A stretch of 64,000 bases of DNA, taken from the NCBI GenBank assembly GCA_905198865.1, contig CAJKEB010000004.1:1-64000 (forward strand), written 5' to 3'. Of this stretch, positions 1 to 8,810 are shown piece after piece; the first letter of the stretch is position 1; the number at the start of each line of letters is the position of its first letter. Position numbers and translations under genes: made by a program. The stretch comes from an uncultured Eubacteriales bacterium (GTDB lineage: Bacteria > Bacillota > Clostridia > Monoglobales > Monoglobaceae). The notes under the pieces are model-generated. The model worked only from the letters and a program-made list of their open reading frames with translations, was not told the origin of the DNA and searched no databases.

Positions 1-33
1 TAAATTCTGTAAAGGAGCAGCGTATTGTTCCAT
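1..33 (-). CDS. recR: Probable recombination protein RecR, N-terminal 11 codons (runs off the window)
   Basis: Only the first 11 codons are present, reading MEQYAAPLQNL. The ATG at position 33 has a strong ribosome binding site, CGGAGG, six bases upstream (40-45). It follows the recD2 stop by 34 bases on the same strand, so the two are probably co-transcribed. The start resembles RecR proteins, which open with a short aromatic/Pro-Leu segment before the helix-hairpin-helix, and RecR would fit beside a recombination helicase. The fragment is too short for certainty; another gene with a similar start is possible. Confidence 0.4.
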   Translation of the reverse strand, partial: MEQYAAPLQNL

Positions 34-67
34 TTAATACCTCCGTTTTTATGTAAAGATTAAAGCT

Positions 68-2266
68 TTACAATATTTGCAATTTGTCTTTTAAACCGGA
101 AAAACGTCTTTGAACATTATTATTGTTTATATACTGTGCCATAACGCTTTCGCTGCCAACTAAAACAACCAACGATTTTGCACGAGTTATAGCTGTGTAA
201 AGCAAATTCCTTGTCATTAACAATCTATGAGTTTCAAACATTGGCATGATAACAACATCAAATTCGCTGCCCTGACTTTTGTGTACTGTCACTGCGTAAG
301 CAAGCTCAATTTCATCGAGCAATAGGAAATCGTATATAACAGTTTTGTCATCATAGAGTACGGTTAGTTTTTGTGAGCGATTATCAATTTCTGTTATGAA
401 GCCGACATCACCGTTAAATATTCCCAGACCCTTTTCGTCAGTTCCTACCCGCTTCCACTCAATCTGGTAATTATTCTTCGTCTGCATAACCTTATCTCCG
501 GCTCTGAATATACATCTTCGGGTCATATGTTCCGGTTTTTCAGGTGATGGAGGATTTAAGCAGCTCTGGAGTATAGTATTGAGGTTCTGAACACCTATCA
601 GAGACTTCCTTGTAGGAGTCAAGACCTGTATTTGTGATATACTGTCAAACCCATAATATTCAGGCAGTCTTCTTGTGCATAAATCTGCAATAGTGTTTGG
701 CAGCTGCATAGGATCGTCTCTGTGCACAAAAAAGAAGTCGTTATCGCTGTCGTTAAGAAGCGGTTCTTCACCATTATTTATCTTATGTGCGTTTACCACA
801 ATCATACTTTCTTTTGCCTGTCTGAAAATCTCATCAAGCTTTATACATTCGATACTGTCACTTTCAATTATATCTTTAAGAACGTTTCCGGCGCCGACTG
901 ACGGAAGCTGATCACTGTCACCGACCATTATAAGCCTTGTTCCGGAGGACAATGCCTCAATAAGGTTTTTCATAAGCATAATATCAACCATAGACATCTC
1001 ATCTATAATCAAAACATCACAGTCCAGAGGATTATCGGCATTTCTTGAAAAGGCGCTGCCGACTTCATCATCACCAGGTACAATTTCAAGCAGTCTGTGT
1101 ATAGTTTTTGCCTCACAGTTACATACTTCGCTCATTCTTTTGGCAGCCCGGCCGGTTGGTGCCGCAAGCATTACTTTTCTTCGTTCAGCTTCCATAGCCC
1201 TGATTATAGTGTTTATAATAGTTGTCTTTCCGGTTCCCGGACCGCCTGTAATTACAAGTGCGGCAGTTTCAAATGCACGACGTATCGCGTCACGCTGGTT
1301 TTCAGCAAGAACTATATCTTCACTTTCCTCAACAGCTTCTATAATGCGGTCAACCTTATCAATATCGTAATCAAATACAATACCGGACATATGTATTAGC
1401 TTTTCGGCAACATACTTTTCGGCGTCATAATATGTCTTTAAATAAATTGCGTCATAATCACCGTGATTTTCTGAAATAAGCTCACCTTTAAGCAGGAGCT
1501 CAGAAAGTGCATCCTCGACGGGACCGATTTCAACGGACAAAGCGGAGGAGGCTTGCGCTATTACTGTAGGTCGCGGCAAAAATGTATGACCGCTCAGAAA
1601 CGAAATTTGTTTCATGATACTTTTGATTCCGGATGAGAGACGAACAAAAGATTTTGCTTCAAACCCAAGTGACATAGCAATTTCGTCAGCTTTTTCAAAT
1701 GTAATACCGTCAACATTGTCTGACAGAATATAAGGATTATTATGTATAAGCGGAATTGACCCTGAACCAAATATTTGGTATACTTTAACAGCGGAAGAGG
1801 GTGACATTTCAAACTTCTGAAAGAACAATACCAATTGTCTTACGCCGATTTGCTCCACAAACGCTTTATAAATGGTGTCAACTTTTGATTGAGTAAGTCC
1901 TTTGATTTCCAAAAGCTTTTCGTGTTCATTTTCGATAACGTCCAGAGCCGTTGCACCAAACTTCTCAACAATACGCTTGGCAGTAGTCTTACCAATATAC
2001 GGGAAGAGACCTGAGGCGAGATATTTTTCAATTTCACTTTCGGTTGAAGGCATTATGCGTTCGATGTACTCAACTTTAAACTGGTCTCCGTATTCCAAGT
2101 GAGTAACCCATTCGCCGGATGCAATTATTTTTTCGCCCTCGACAATATTGGGCATTATACCAATCATTGTAACAAGTTCACCGACACAGGAAACGTCACA
2201 AACGGCGTAACCGTTTTCCTGATTATAAAATATAACTGATTCAACAGTACCTTCAATTTTAATCAT
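68..2266 (-). CDS. recD2: ATP-dependent DNA helicase, RecD2 family
   Basis: A 732-residue superfamily 1B 5'-3' DNA helicase of the RecD-like type found in bacteria, acting in DNA repair without RecBC. The N-terminal third carries OB-like and helix-hairpin-helix segments (YIGKTTAKRIVEKFG near residue 90). The motor has Walker A GGPGTGKTT near residue 342, Walker B LIIDEMSMVD near 418, and the late motif TVHKSQGSEF near 662 typical of UvrD/RecD C-terminal domains. The ATG is preceded by GGAGG. It is divergent from the xer gene and followed closely by a probable recR. The length is normal for RecD2. Confidence 0.93.
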   Translation of the reverse strand: MIKIEGTVESVIFYNQENGYAVCDVSCVGELVTMIGIMPNIVEGEKIIASGEWVTHLEYGDQFKVEYIERIMPSTESEIEKYLASGLFPYIGKTTAKRIVEKFGATALDVIENEHEKLLEIKGLTQSKVDTIYKAFVEQIGVRQLVLFFQKFEMSPSSAVKVYQIFGSGSIPLIHNNPYILSDNVDGITFEKADEIAMSLGFEAKSFVRLSSGIKSIMKQISFLSGHTFLPRPTVIAQASSALSVEIGPVEDALSELLLKGELISENHGDYDAIYLKTYYDAEKYVAEKLIHMSGIVFDYDIDKVDRIIEAVEESEDIVLAENQRDAIRRAFETAALVITGGPGTGKTTIINTIIRAMEAERRKVMLAAPTGRAAKRMSEVCNCEAKTIHRLLEIVPGDDEVGSAFSRNADNPLDCDVLIIDEMSMVDIMLMKNLIEALSSGTRLIMVGDSDQLPSVGAGNVLKDIIESDSIECIKLDEIFRQAKESMIVVNAHKINNGEEPLLNDSDNDFFFVHRDDPMQLPNTIADLCTRRLPEYYGFDSISQIQVLTPTRKSLIGVQNLNTILQSCLNPPSPEKPEHMTRRCIFRAGDKVMQTKNNYQIEWKRVGTDEKGLGIFNGDVGFITEIDNRSQKLTVLYDDKTVIYDFLLLDEIELAYAVTVHKSQGSEFDVVIMPMFETHRLLMTRNLLYTAITRAKSLVVLVGSESVMAQYINNNNVQRRFSGLKDKLQIL

Positions 2267-2307
2267 GTGCGGTTACACCTCCGATACAATTTATTTTCTA
2301 AATAAAT

Positions 2308-2336
2308 ATTATAACTTAATATCTTTGTAATCGCAA
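2308..2336 (-). promoter_or_regulatory. Sigma-70-type promoter of recD2
   Basis: On the minus strand, TTGCGA (2331-2336) is separated by 17 bases from a perfect TATAAT (2308-2313). It lies about 40 bases upstream of the recD2 start codon. Confidence 0.65.
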
Positions 2337-2429
2337 TAAATTTTACAAAAATATTTTTATGTAACATATTTTTAATATAAAAACTCTGGAAAAGAAATAA
2401 AAAAGAAGATATAATGATAAACACAGCTT

Positions 2430-2457
2430 ATTGCACAAAATAAAAATTTTGTGCAAT
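2430..2457. repeat. Perfect 12-bp inverted repeat in the xer leader
   Basis: ATTGCACAAAAT (2430-2441) and ATTTTGTGCAAT (2446-2457) are exact reverse complements with a 4-base AAAA loop. A TATAAT at 2410-2415 lies just upstream, so the hairpin would form at the very 5' end of the xer transcript, and as DNA it could be an operator. Neither flank has a T tract, so it is not an ordinary terminator. Confidence 0.7.
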
Positions 2458-2499
2458 GTTGCAGAGGAAGCAAGCACGAAAAATAAGGAGCAGCAATCA

Positions 2500-3471
2500 A
2501 TGGATAATATTAAATACGCGCCAGAACCGCTTAAATCGTTTCTGATTTATCTTGAAAGTATTCAGGGTAAGTCTGCTAAAACAGTTGATGAGTATTTTTA
2601 TGATATCAGGAACTTTTACAGATTTCTGAATCTTAAATTTGGTTTCGTTGGTGAGAACACTGAATTTAATAAAATTGAAATTGATAACGTTGACATTGAT
2701 ATGCTTAAAAAAGTTGATTTAAATCTACTTTATGAATACGCCAATTTTTTAAATCGTAATTTGGGTAATAAGGCACGAACACGAGCCAGAAAAATTTCAG
2801 CTCTGAAATCATATTTTAAATATTTGCACAGCAAAGTCAAATTGATTGACGAAAATCCTACCATAGATTTAGACACTGTTAAAATCGAAAAACAACTGCC
2901 TAAGCACTTTACTCTTGAGGACAGCATTAATCTGCTTGAGGCTGTTGATGAGCGGAATTACGAACGCGACTATTGTATATTAACGTTATTTTTAAACTGC
3001 GGTATGCGACTTGCTGAGCTTGTAAGTATTAATATTACCGATATACAAGGCGACAAACTTGTTGTTGTAGGTAAGGGTAATAAAGAACGCACCATATACT
3101 TAAATCAGGCGTGTATTGATGCAATTGAGGCTTATATGCCGGTACGCAATAAAATGACTCCGGAATATAAAGACAAAAATGCGCTGTTTCTGTCCGAACG
3201 TAATAACCGTATCAGCAGACGTACTGTTCAGCACACTGTCGAAAAATATGTTAAGAAATTGGGCATGGACTCACATAAATACACAACTCACAAGCTGCGC
3301 CATACTGCTGCAACGCTTATGCATCAATCAGGCGTAGATATAAGAATTTTGCAGGAAATTTTGGGACATAAACAGCTCAGCACTACCGAGATATATACGC
3401 ATATAAACAATGAAGAAATCAGAGCCGCTGTTTCAAAAAACCCTTTGAATACTCCGCAAAATAAGAAATAA
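2500..3471 (+). CDS. Tyrosine recombinase, XerC/XerD type
   Basis: A 323-residue site-specific recombinase with an N-terminal SAM-like core-binding domain (about 10-105) and a C-terminal catalytic domain. All catalytic residues are visible: Arg170, Lys192, His264, Arg267, His290 and the nucleophile Tyr299. The length and the lack of extra domains fit housekeeping Xer proteins that resolve chromosome dimers at dif, but no dif-like site or phage gene is adjacent, so XerC versus XerD cannot be decided. The start at 2500 is chosen because AAGGAG sits nine bases upstream; an earlier in-frame ATG at 2431 has no such site and lies inside the leader hairpin. Confidence 0.88.
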   Translation: MDNIKYAPEPLKSFLIYLESIQGKSAKTVDEYFYDIRNFYRFLNLKFGFVGENTEFNKIEIDNVDIDMLKKVDLNLLYEYANFLNRNLGNKARTRARKISALKSYFKYLHSKVKLIDENPTIDLDTVKIEKQLPKHFTLEDSINLLEAVDERNYERDYCILTLFLNCGMRLAELVSINITDIQGDKLVVVGKGNKERTIYLNQACIDAIEAYMPVRNKMTPEYKDKNALFLSERNNRISRRTVQHTVEKYVKKLGMDSHKYTTHKLRHTAATLMHQSGVDIRILQEILGHKQLSTTEIYTHINNEEIRAAVSKNPLNTPQNKK

Positions 3472-3492
3472 AATTGCAATAAAAATACAAAA

Positions 3493-3522
3493 AATAGCAT
3501 AAAGAAATCACTTTATGCTATT
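3493..3522 (-). terminator. Rho-independent terminator of the ABC-F gene
   Basis: A 12-bp stem (3493-3504 with 3511-3522) and 6-base loop are followed on the minus strand by a T-rich run. The ABC-F stop codon lies inside the stem. Confidence 0.75.
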
Positions 3523-5452
3523 CGCTGTTTTGTAGTGAAAGTTCCTCCCATTCGCTGTAATATGCCTCAAGATTATTTGTATTTTCGTCAAGGAGAGATG
3601 TTTTTTCAGTCATGAGCTGATAATCAGAAAATACCTCCTCTGACCCCATTTCCTTCTCTAAATTTGAGATCGTTTCCTCAGTTTCAGCTATGAGCTTTTC
3701 AAGCTCGGAAATTCTCTGTTTACGCTGGGCGTCAGCCCTGCGCTGTTCTTTTGAACGATAACCGCCTGATGATTTAGAAGCGATTTTTTTCTCTATACTC
3801 GCATCAGCCTCTTTTGCTTTATTCTGATTTTTTAACCACTCTTTGCGTTCCTTATAATACTCAAAGTTTCCGTCATACATTATTATACCGTCTTTTGTCA
3901 TTTCAGCGATTCTGTCAGGAACTTTGTTCAGCAAATATCTGTCATGTGTCACAAAAATCAAGGTACCTTGATAATCTGTCAGAGCTTGCTCAAGAACCTC
4001 TTTTGAAGGCAAGTCAAGATGGTTAGTAGGCTCGTCAAATAGAATTACATTTGATTTTTCAAGCATAATTATACAAAAGGCAAGTTTGGCGCGTTCGCCG
4101 CCGCTTATAACTTTTACCGGTTTATATACATCATCCTTAGTAAGACGAACACTTCCGAGAACCTTGCGGATTGTTGCTTCCGGAATTCTCGGAAATCTGT
4201 TCCAAAGCTCATCTATTGCAAGATTATCCGGATTCAGATTCAAGTTTTCCTGCTCATAATAGCTGATGCTTGTATTTTTGCCCCAAGTCACAGTTCCGGT
4301 TTTGTGCGGGATAATGCCCTGAATAGTTTTCAAAAACGATGATTTTCCGATTCCGTTGTCACCGATAAGCGCAATCTTTTCACCGCGTCTGACATGAAGA
4401 TTAATATTGCTGCAAAGTGTTATAAGCTCGTCGCCTACGGAAACATCAAGCTTGTCTACAATCAATACGTCTTTATAAGGCTCTTTAATTATGTCGAACT
4501 TAAGTTTGATCTGTTTAATATCTGAGTCAGGTTTTTCGATTATTTCCATATTTTCAAGCGCTTTGACTCTTGACTTTGCGCTCGCAGAGGTTGACGCGCG
4601 TGCAATATTCTTTTCGATATATGTTTCCATCTGAGCTATTTCAAGCTGCTGTGCTTCATATTGCTTCTGCTGAAGTTCGCGTCTTTCTTCTCTTAAAACC
4701 AGATACTTACTGTAATTGCCGGAATAGCTTTCGAGTTTTCCATGCTGAAGCTCAAACATATTATCAACAGTTTTGTCAAGAAAATATCTGTCATGACTGA
4801 CGATAAGCAGAGAACCCTTATAAGATTCCACAAGATAGTTTTCAAGCCAGTTAAGAGTTTTAAAATCAAGATGATTGGTCGGCTCGTCAAGTATTAACAG
4901 ATTTGGCTCCTGCAGAAGCAGCGACGCTATGGCAAGACGGGTCTTTTCACCGCCTGACAGCGTGCTGATTTGGGTATCTAAGTCTTTATCCTGAAAGCCC
5001 ATACCGTTTAATATAGTTTTAATTCTGACATCAATATTATATCCGTCACAGCTTTCAAAATACGCCTGCTTTTTTGAATACTCAGACATCAGGCCTTTAT
5101 ATTCCGAAGAATTGTGTTCCAGCACAGACTGCATTTTTTCTTCAAGCATTCTCAGGCTATCCTCAATCTTAAGAAGCTCGGAGAATACGTTTCGCATTTC
5201 CTCAATAATAGTAGAATTTCTATCAAGGCCGGTATTTTGCTTTAAGTACCCAATACTGAGATTAGATGTTTTATATATATCACCGCCGTCATAATCAAGC
5301 TCACCCATCAAGATACTCAGTAATGTAGACTTACCGGCTCCGTTAACGCCAATAAGACCATAGCGGGTATTATCCTCTATGGTCATATTTATATCTCGCA
5401 GTATTTGATTTTCACCAAAGCTCTTGTTAAGATTATTTGTAGAAATCAGCAT
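3518..5452 (-). CDS. ABC-F family ATPase (YdiF/YfmR-like)
   Basis: A 644-residue soluble protein with two tandem ATP-binding cassettes and no membrane segments, which defines the ABC-F family of ribosome-associated translation factors. Each half has a signature and Walker B: LSGGEKTRLAIASLL with LLILDEPTNHLD, and ISGGERAKLAF with VILFDEPTNHLD. The inter-domain linker is charged and helical, and the C-terminus (about 555-640) is a lysine/glutamate-rich predicted coiled coil. It is the last gene of the 2-oxoacid oxidoreductase operon, two bases after the gamma subunit, a link that may be only transcriptional. It could be a housekeeping factor or an antibiotic-resistance type; the sequence alone does not settle this. 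Confidence 0.88.
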   Translation of the reverse strand: MLISTNNLNKSFGENQILRDINMTIEDNTRYGLIGVNGAGKSTLLSILMGELDYDGGDIYKTSNLSIGYLKQNTGLDRNSTIIEEMRNVFSELLKIEDSLRMLEEKMQSVLEHNSSEYKGLMSEYSKKQAYFESCDGYNIDVRIKTILNGMGFQDKDLDTQISTLSGGEKTRLAIASLLLQEPNLLILDEPTNHLDFKTLNWLENYLVESYKGSLLIVSHDRYFLDKTVDNMFELQHGKLESYSGNYSKYLVLREERRELQQKQYEAQQLEIAQMETYIEKNIARASTSASAKSRVKALENMEIIEKPDSDIKQIKLKFDIIKEPYKDVLIVDKLDVSVGDELITLCSNINLHVRRGEKIALIGDNGIGKSSFLKTIQGIIPHKTGTVTWGKNTSISYYEQENLNLNPDNLAIDELWNRFPRIPEATIRKVLGSVRLTKDDVYKPVKVISGGERAKLAFCIIMLEKSNVILFDEPTNHLDLPSKEVLEQALTDYQGTLIFVTHDRYLLNKVPDRIAEMTKDGIIMYDGNFEYYKERKEWLKNQNKAKEADASIEKKIASKSSGGYRSKEQRRADAQRKQRISELEKLIAETEETISNLEKEMGSEEVFSDYQLMTEKTSLLDENTNNLEAYYSEWEELSLQNSE

Positions 5453-5454
5453 TA

Positions 5455-5988
5455 TTAATATTCGTATCCCGCTTTAATTAATTCGATATTTTTTTCGGCA
5501 AGCTGCATTTTTGCAGGCGGAATATGCGACTTTACACTTTCGTATAAAGCGTCTATAGAAAACGTTGGTTCTTTAGCTTTTATATATGCGCCTGCCATAA
5601 CCATGTTTCCAAGCTGTGCATTGCCGTGTCTTTCGGCAATTTCCATTGCCGGTATGTATTTGACAGTCACATCATCTCTCTGAACTTTTGTATCAATGAG
5701 TGAACTGTCCATAACAATTAAGCCGCCGGGCTTAACTGTATCCACAAATTTTTCGAGTGAAGGCTTGTTCATAACAATAAGTGTATCCGGATTTGTTATA
5801 ACCGGTGAACCGATTTTGTTATCTGAAATTATGACACTGCAGTTACAGGTACCGCCGCGCATTTCGGGACCATATGACGGAAGCCAGGATAGGTTTTTGC
5901 CGGTATCCATACCAAGATATGCCAGAGTCTTTCCGACAAACAATACACCTTGACCGCCAAATCCTGCTATCAGTATTTGTTCAAACAC
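5455..5988 (-). CDS. 2-oxoacid:ferredoxin oxidoreductase, gamma subunit
   Basis: A 177-residue gamma subunit of a pyruvate/ketoisovalerate-type ferredoxin oxidoreductase. The N-terminus has the family motif AGFGGQGVLFVGKTLA. The subunit sits at the CoA side of the complex, which oxidatively decarboxylates 2-oxoacids to acyl-CoA and reduces ferredoxin. The start is a GTG that overlaps the TAG stop of the beta-subunit gene, implying translational coupling. It belongs to the delta-alpha-beta-gamma gene set. Confidence 0.9.
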   Translation of the reverse strand: MFEQILIAGFGGQGVLFVGKTLAYLGMDTGKNLSWLPSYGPEMRGGTCNCSVIISDNKIGSPVITNPDTLIVMNKPSLEKFVDTVKPGGLIVMDSSLIDTKVQRDDVTVKYIPAMEIAERHGNAQLGNMVMAGAYIKAKEPTFSIDALYESVKSHIPPAKMQLAEKNIELIKAGYEY

Positions 5989-6743
5989 TATCTGACACCT
6001 CCCTCGGCTATACAGTCTTTATATACTCCAAGCGGGAATTCGGGCATCATTTCAGTGCGAATTCTTTCAAGCGCTTCAACCGGTGTCATTCCCCAGTTTG
6101 TTGGGCAAGTTGATAATACTTCAACGAGTGAAAAACCTTTTCCCGCAAGCTGACATTCGAACGCTTTTCTGATTGCAGCTTTTGTCTTTTTGATATTAGG
6201 TATTGAATCAACTGCAACCCTTTCAACATAGCATGCGCCTTTAATAGTTGCTATCATTTCCGAAACATGAACAGGGTAACCTTGATTTTCAACTTTTCTT
6301 CCGTACGGTGTTGTCTGTGTAACCTGATTAACCAGTGAAGTCGGAGCCATTTGTCCTCCGGTCATTCCGTAGATTGTATTGTTTATAAAAATAATTGTAA
6401 TGTTTTCAGCGCGTGCAGCAGAATGTATTGTTTCAGCAGTACCTATTGCCGCCAGGTCACCGTCGCCCTGATATGTAAAAACAAGATTGTCAGGATGAAC
6501 CCGTTTTATTCCGGTTGCAACAGCGGGCGCTCTGCCGTGTGCTGCTTCCTGCATATCAAATTCAAAAAAGTTATAAGCTGTAACACTGCATCCCACAGGT
6601 GCTATACCTATAGTCTTTCCCTCTAAGCCCATTTCATCAACGACTTCGGCAATAAGTCTGTTAACAACACCATGCGTACAACCGGGACAATAAGAAAGAA
6701 CTACGTCACTGAGTGAATGCGGTCTGTCAAATATTTTTTCCAT
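5988..6743 (-). CDS. 2-oxoacid:ferredoxin oxidoreductase, beta (thiamine diphosphate) subunit
   Basis: A 251-residue subunit that binds thiamine diphosphate and carries the catalytic centre. The TPP-binding signature is visible as GDGDLAAIGTAE followed about 20 residues later by NNTIYGMTGGQ. The N-terminal CPGCTHG segment contains cysteines that probably ligate a proximal [4Fe-4S] cluster. AGGAG precedes the ATG. The sequence and separate four-gene arrangement fit the branched-chain or 2-oxoglutarate class better than single-chain pyruvate:ferredoxin oxidoreductase; the exact substrate is not certain. Confidence 0.9.
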   Translation of the reverse strand: MEKIFDRPHSLSDVVLSYCPGCTHGVVNRLIAEVVDEMGLEGKTIGIAPVGCSVTAYNFFEFDMQEAAHGRAPAVATGIKRVHPDNLVFTYQGDGDLAAIGTAETIHSAARAENITIIFINNTIYGMTGGQMAPTSLVNQVTQTTPYGRKVENQGYPVHVSEMIATIKGACYVERVAVDSIPNIKKTKAAIRKAFECQLAGKGFSLVEVLSTCPTNWGMTPVEALERIRTEMMPEFPLGVYKDCIAEGGVR

Positions 6744-6762
6744 TTATTTATTCATCTCCTAT

Positions 6763-7830
6763 TTACGCATTTTCCTTTATGTATTTTTCTACTTCAGCTA
6801 AAATTGCTGATTGTTCGGGAATCATACCGCCGGTTCTTCCGTAAAAGTATACCGGTCTCCTGCCGTTAACCGAAAGTCTGACATCCTCCACCATTTGACC
6901 CATGCTCATCTCAACACTCAGGAAGGCTTTTGCGGTTTCGGCACGTTTTTCAAAAACCTTTGCAGGGAACGGCCAAAGCGTGATTGGTCTGATTAAGCCC
7001 ACCTTAAGTCCGCTTTTCCTTGCCTCTTCCACTGCTGACATCGCAATTCTAGCGATCGTACCGTATGCCACAATAATTAAGTCGGCGTCCTCGGTCTGAA
7101 TTTCTTCATACAGAGCTTCTGTTTCCATAATTTTGTCATATCTCTTTTGCCGTTGAACACAGAGATGTTCGAGCTCTTCAGGCGTCAGATACAGAGAATT
7201 TATAATATTCTTTTTGCGTTTCATTTGAGTGCCGGTTGTAGCCCACGGCTTTTCTGGCAAATCTTTCAAATCAATATATTCTTTAAATTCTACGGGCTCC
7301 ATCATTTGTCCAAGCATACCATCGCCCATTATCATTGCCGGCATTCTGTATTCATCTGCCTTATCAAATGCGAGCGAGGTCAAATCAGCAAGCTCCTGAA
7401 CCGATGACGGCGCAAATACCAAAAGATGATAGTCGCCGTGACCTCCGCCTTTTGTAGCCTGAAAATAGTCAGACTGCGCCGGCTGAATTCCGCCGAGACC
7501 GGGGCCTCCTCTTACTATATTGACTATCAGACAAGGTAAATCAGCACCGGCTATGTATGATATACCTTCTTGTTTAAGGCTTATGCCCGGACTTGACGAC
7601 GAAGTCATAACGCGGGCTCCGGCGCCCGAAGCACCGTAAACCATGTTTATTGCGGCAACTTCACTCTCTGCCTGAAGAAAAGTACCGCCGTTTTTTTGCA
7701 TTTTCTTAGCCATATATGCTGCAAGCTCTGTCTGCGGTGTAATCGGATAACCGAAAAAATACCTGCATCCGCAGCGCATAGCAGCTTCGGCAAGGGCTTC
7801 ATTGCCCTTCATTAATACCTTATTTCCCAT
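6763..7830 (-). CDS. vorB: 2-oxoacid:ferredoxin oxidoreductase, alpha subunit (VorB type)
   Basis: A 355-residue alpha subunit. The N-terminal pyrimidine-binding domain shows GNEALAEAAMRCGCRYFFGYPITPQTE, split here as GNEALAEAAMRCG followed by GYPITPQTE, and the C-terminal domain II carries the substrate-binding region. Firmicute proteins of this type are usually called 3-methyl-2-oxobutanoate dehydrogenase subunit VorB; they make branched acyl-CoA from valine, leucine and isoleucine oxoacids, useful for ATP gain through acyl phosphates and for branched fatty acids. GGAG precedes the ATG, and the gene lies 12 bases after the ferredoxin-like delta gene. A 2-oxoglutarate preference (Kor) is the main alternative. 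Confidence 0.88.
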   Translation of the reverse strand: MGNKVLMKGNEALAEAAMRCGCRYFFGYPITPQTELAAYMAKKMQKNGGTFLQAESEVAAINMVYGASGAGARVMTSSSSPGISLKQEGISYIAGADLPCLIVNIVRGGPGLGGIQPAQSDYFQATKGGGHGDYHLLVFAPSSVQELADLTSLAFDKADEYRMPAMIMGDGMLGQMMEPVEFKEYIDLKDLPEKPWATTGTQMKRKKNIINSLYLTPEELEHLCVQRQKRYDKIMETEALYEEIQTEDADLIIVAYGTIARIAMSAVEEARKSGLKVGLIRPITLWPFPAKVFEKRAETAKAFLSVEMSMGQMVEDVRLSVNGRRPVYFYGRTGGMIPEQSAILAEVEKYIKENA

Positions 7831-7842
7831 TTATACCACTCC

Positions 7843-8049
7843 TTATTTTTCAATAGTTATAACACAATCAGGACAAATAGTTGCACAAAATGCACATCCT
7901 ATACACTGAGACATGTCGCTTACGGCAGCCGGGTGATAGCCCTTGTCATTCAGTGTTTCGTTATCCATAATTACGATTTTCTTCGGACAAACAGAAACGC
8001 AAAGACCGCAACCCTTGCATCTGTCAAGCCTGAAACTTACTTTTGGCAT
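7843..8049 (-). CDS. 2-oxoacid:ferredoxin oxidoreductase delta subunit (2x[4Fe-4S] ferredoxin-like)
   Basis: A 68-residue protein with two CxxCxxCxxxCP cluster motifs (CKGCGLCVSVCPKK and CIGCAFCATICPDC), each able to hold a [4Fe-4S] cluster. It is the electron-transfer subunit that passes electrons from the beta subunit to free ferredoxin. A GAAGGG site precedes the ATG. It is the first of the four structural genes in transcription order. Confidence 0.93.
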   Translation of the reverse strand: MPKVSFRLDRCKGCGLCVSVCPKKIVIMDNETLNDKGYHPAAVSDMSQCIGCAFCATICPDCVITIEK

Positions 8050-8088
8050 TTAATTTCCCTTCTTTCAAAATTCGACTTATTCATAAAA

Positions 8089-8793
8089 TTAATTGTTAAA
8101 TCCGGGACCTACAAACAGATCCATAGGAAATAACTTATCATTGTATTGTTTGCTAATTTTTGACGAAGCTGATATGTCTTCATAAACAGATTTTGAGACT
8201 GTGATATAAGCTATCGGCAGATTAACTTTTTTTGAGAAGTTCTCAGCAAGCTCAATCCCTTTCTCCACAACTTCCAAGTCAGTAAATTGCATCAGATGTG
8301 TATTGCTTACAATCGCTGTCGGATTAAGCCTTGAAGCCTGTCTAATCTCTTGATAGATAACCTCAGCATCCTCAACGTTCTGCGTCAGCAAACGCCTCTC
8401 GTTTAATACGAAAAACATATCATAATCTTCTTGATTAAAACAATTATGATAAAAGCCAAGCGCAGTAGCGCCGTCCTCGTCACCTCCAACATCAAATACA
8501 ACATATTTTGACTTATCATCAAATGCGCTGTATACCTCAGGCGGCAGAGACGGATTTTCAATATTCATATTCGCAAATTCGGGTGAAATAACTTCAATTC
8601 CATTTGCTTCAAGGAAGCTCTGTGCATCCTTTGTTCGGAAATACGGATTGACTATATCAAAATCAATTATTAAAACATCAAGATTGAGTTTTTTTAACTC
8701 AAGAGCATAATTGATTGCAAATTCAGTTTTCCCACTTCCGAAGTGTCCCGTGACACAAGTAATTCTTTTTATTATATCTTTGTTTAAAGCCAT
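8089..8793 (-). CDS. P-loop NTPase, MinD/CobQ-like, function unknown
   Basis: A 234-residue ATP-binding protein with the P-loop GHFGSGKTE near residue 16 followed by a deviant-Walker Asp-rich strand (LIIDFDIVNPYFRT) and a third strand VVFDVGGDEDG. This pattern belongs to the SIMIBI class (MinD, CooC, CobQ). Family members insert metals, partition DNA or supply energy to maturation steps. It sits between the rseC-like gene and the four oxidoreductase genes, so a role in maturing that complex is possible but unproven. No CxxC motif of the Mrp/Nbp35 Fe-S carrier type is visible. Confidence 0.65.
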   Translation of the reverse strand: MALNKDIIKRITCVTGHFGSGKTEFAINYALELKKLNLDVLIIDFDIVNPYFRTKDAQSFLEANGIEVISPEFANMNIENPSLPPEVYSAFDDKSKYVVFDVGGDEDGATALGFYHNCFNQEDYDMFFVLNERRLLTQNVEDAEVIYQEIRQASRLNPTAIVSNTHLMQFTDLEVVEKGIELAENFSKKVNLPIAYITVSKSVYEDISASSKISKQYNDKLFPMDLFVGPGFNN

Positions 8794-8810
8794 ATTTCAA
8801 ATCTCATATA

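Noticed and set aside
2430..2457. dif site or transposon end near the xer gene
   Set aside because: The dyad has a 4-base centre and an A/T-rich core unlike dif (two 11-bp arms around about 6 bp), and there are no target-site duplications or transposase genes.
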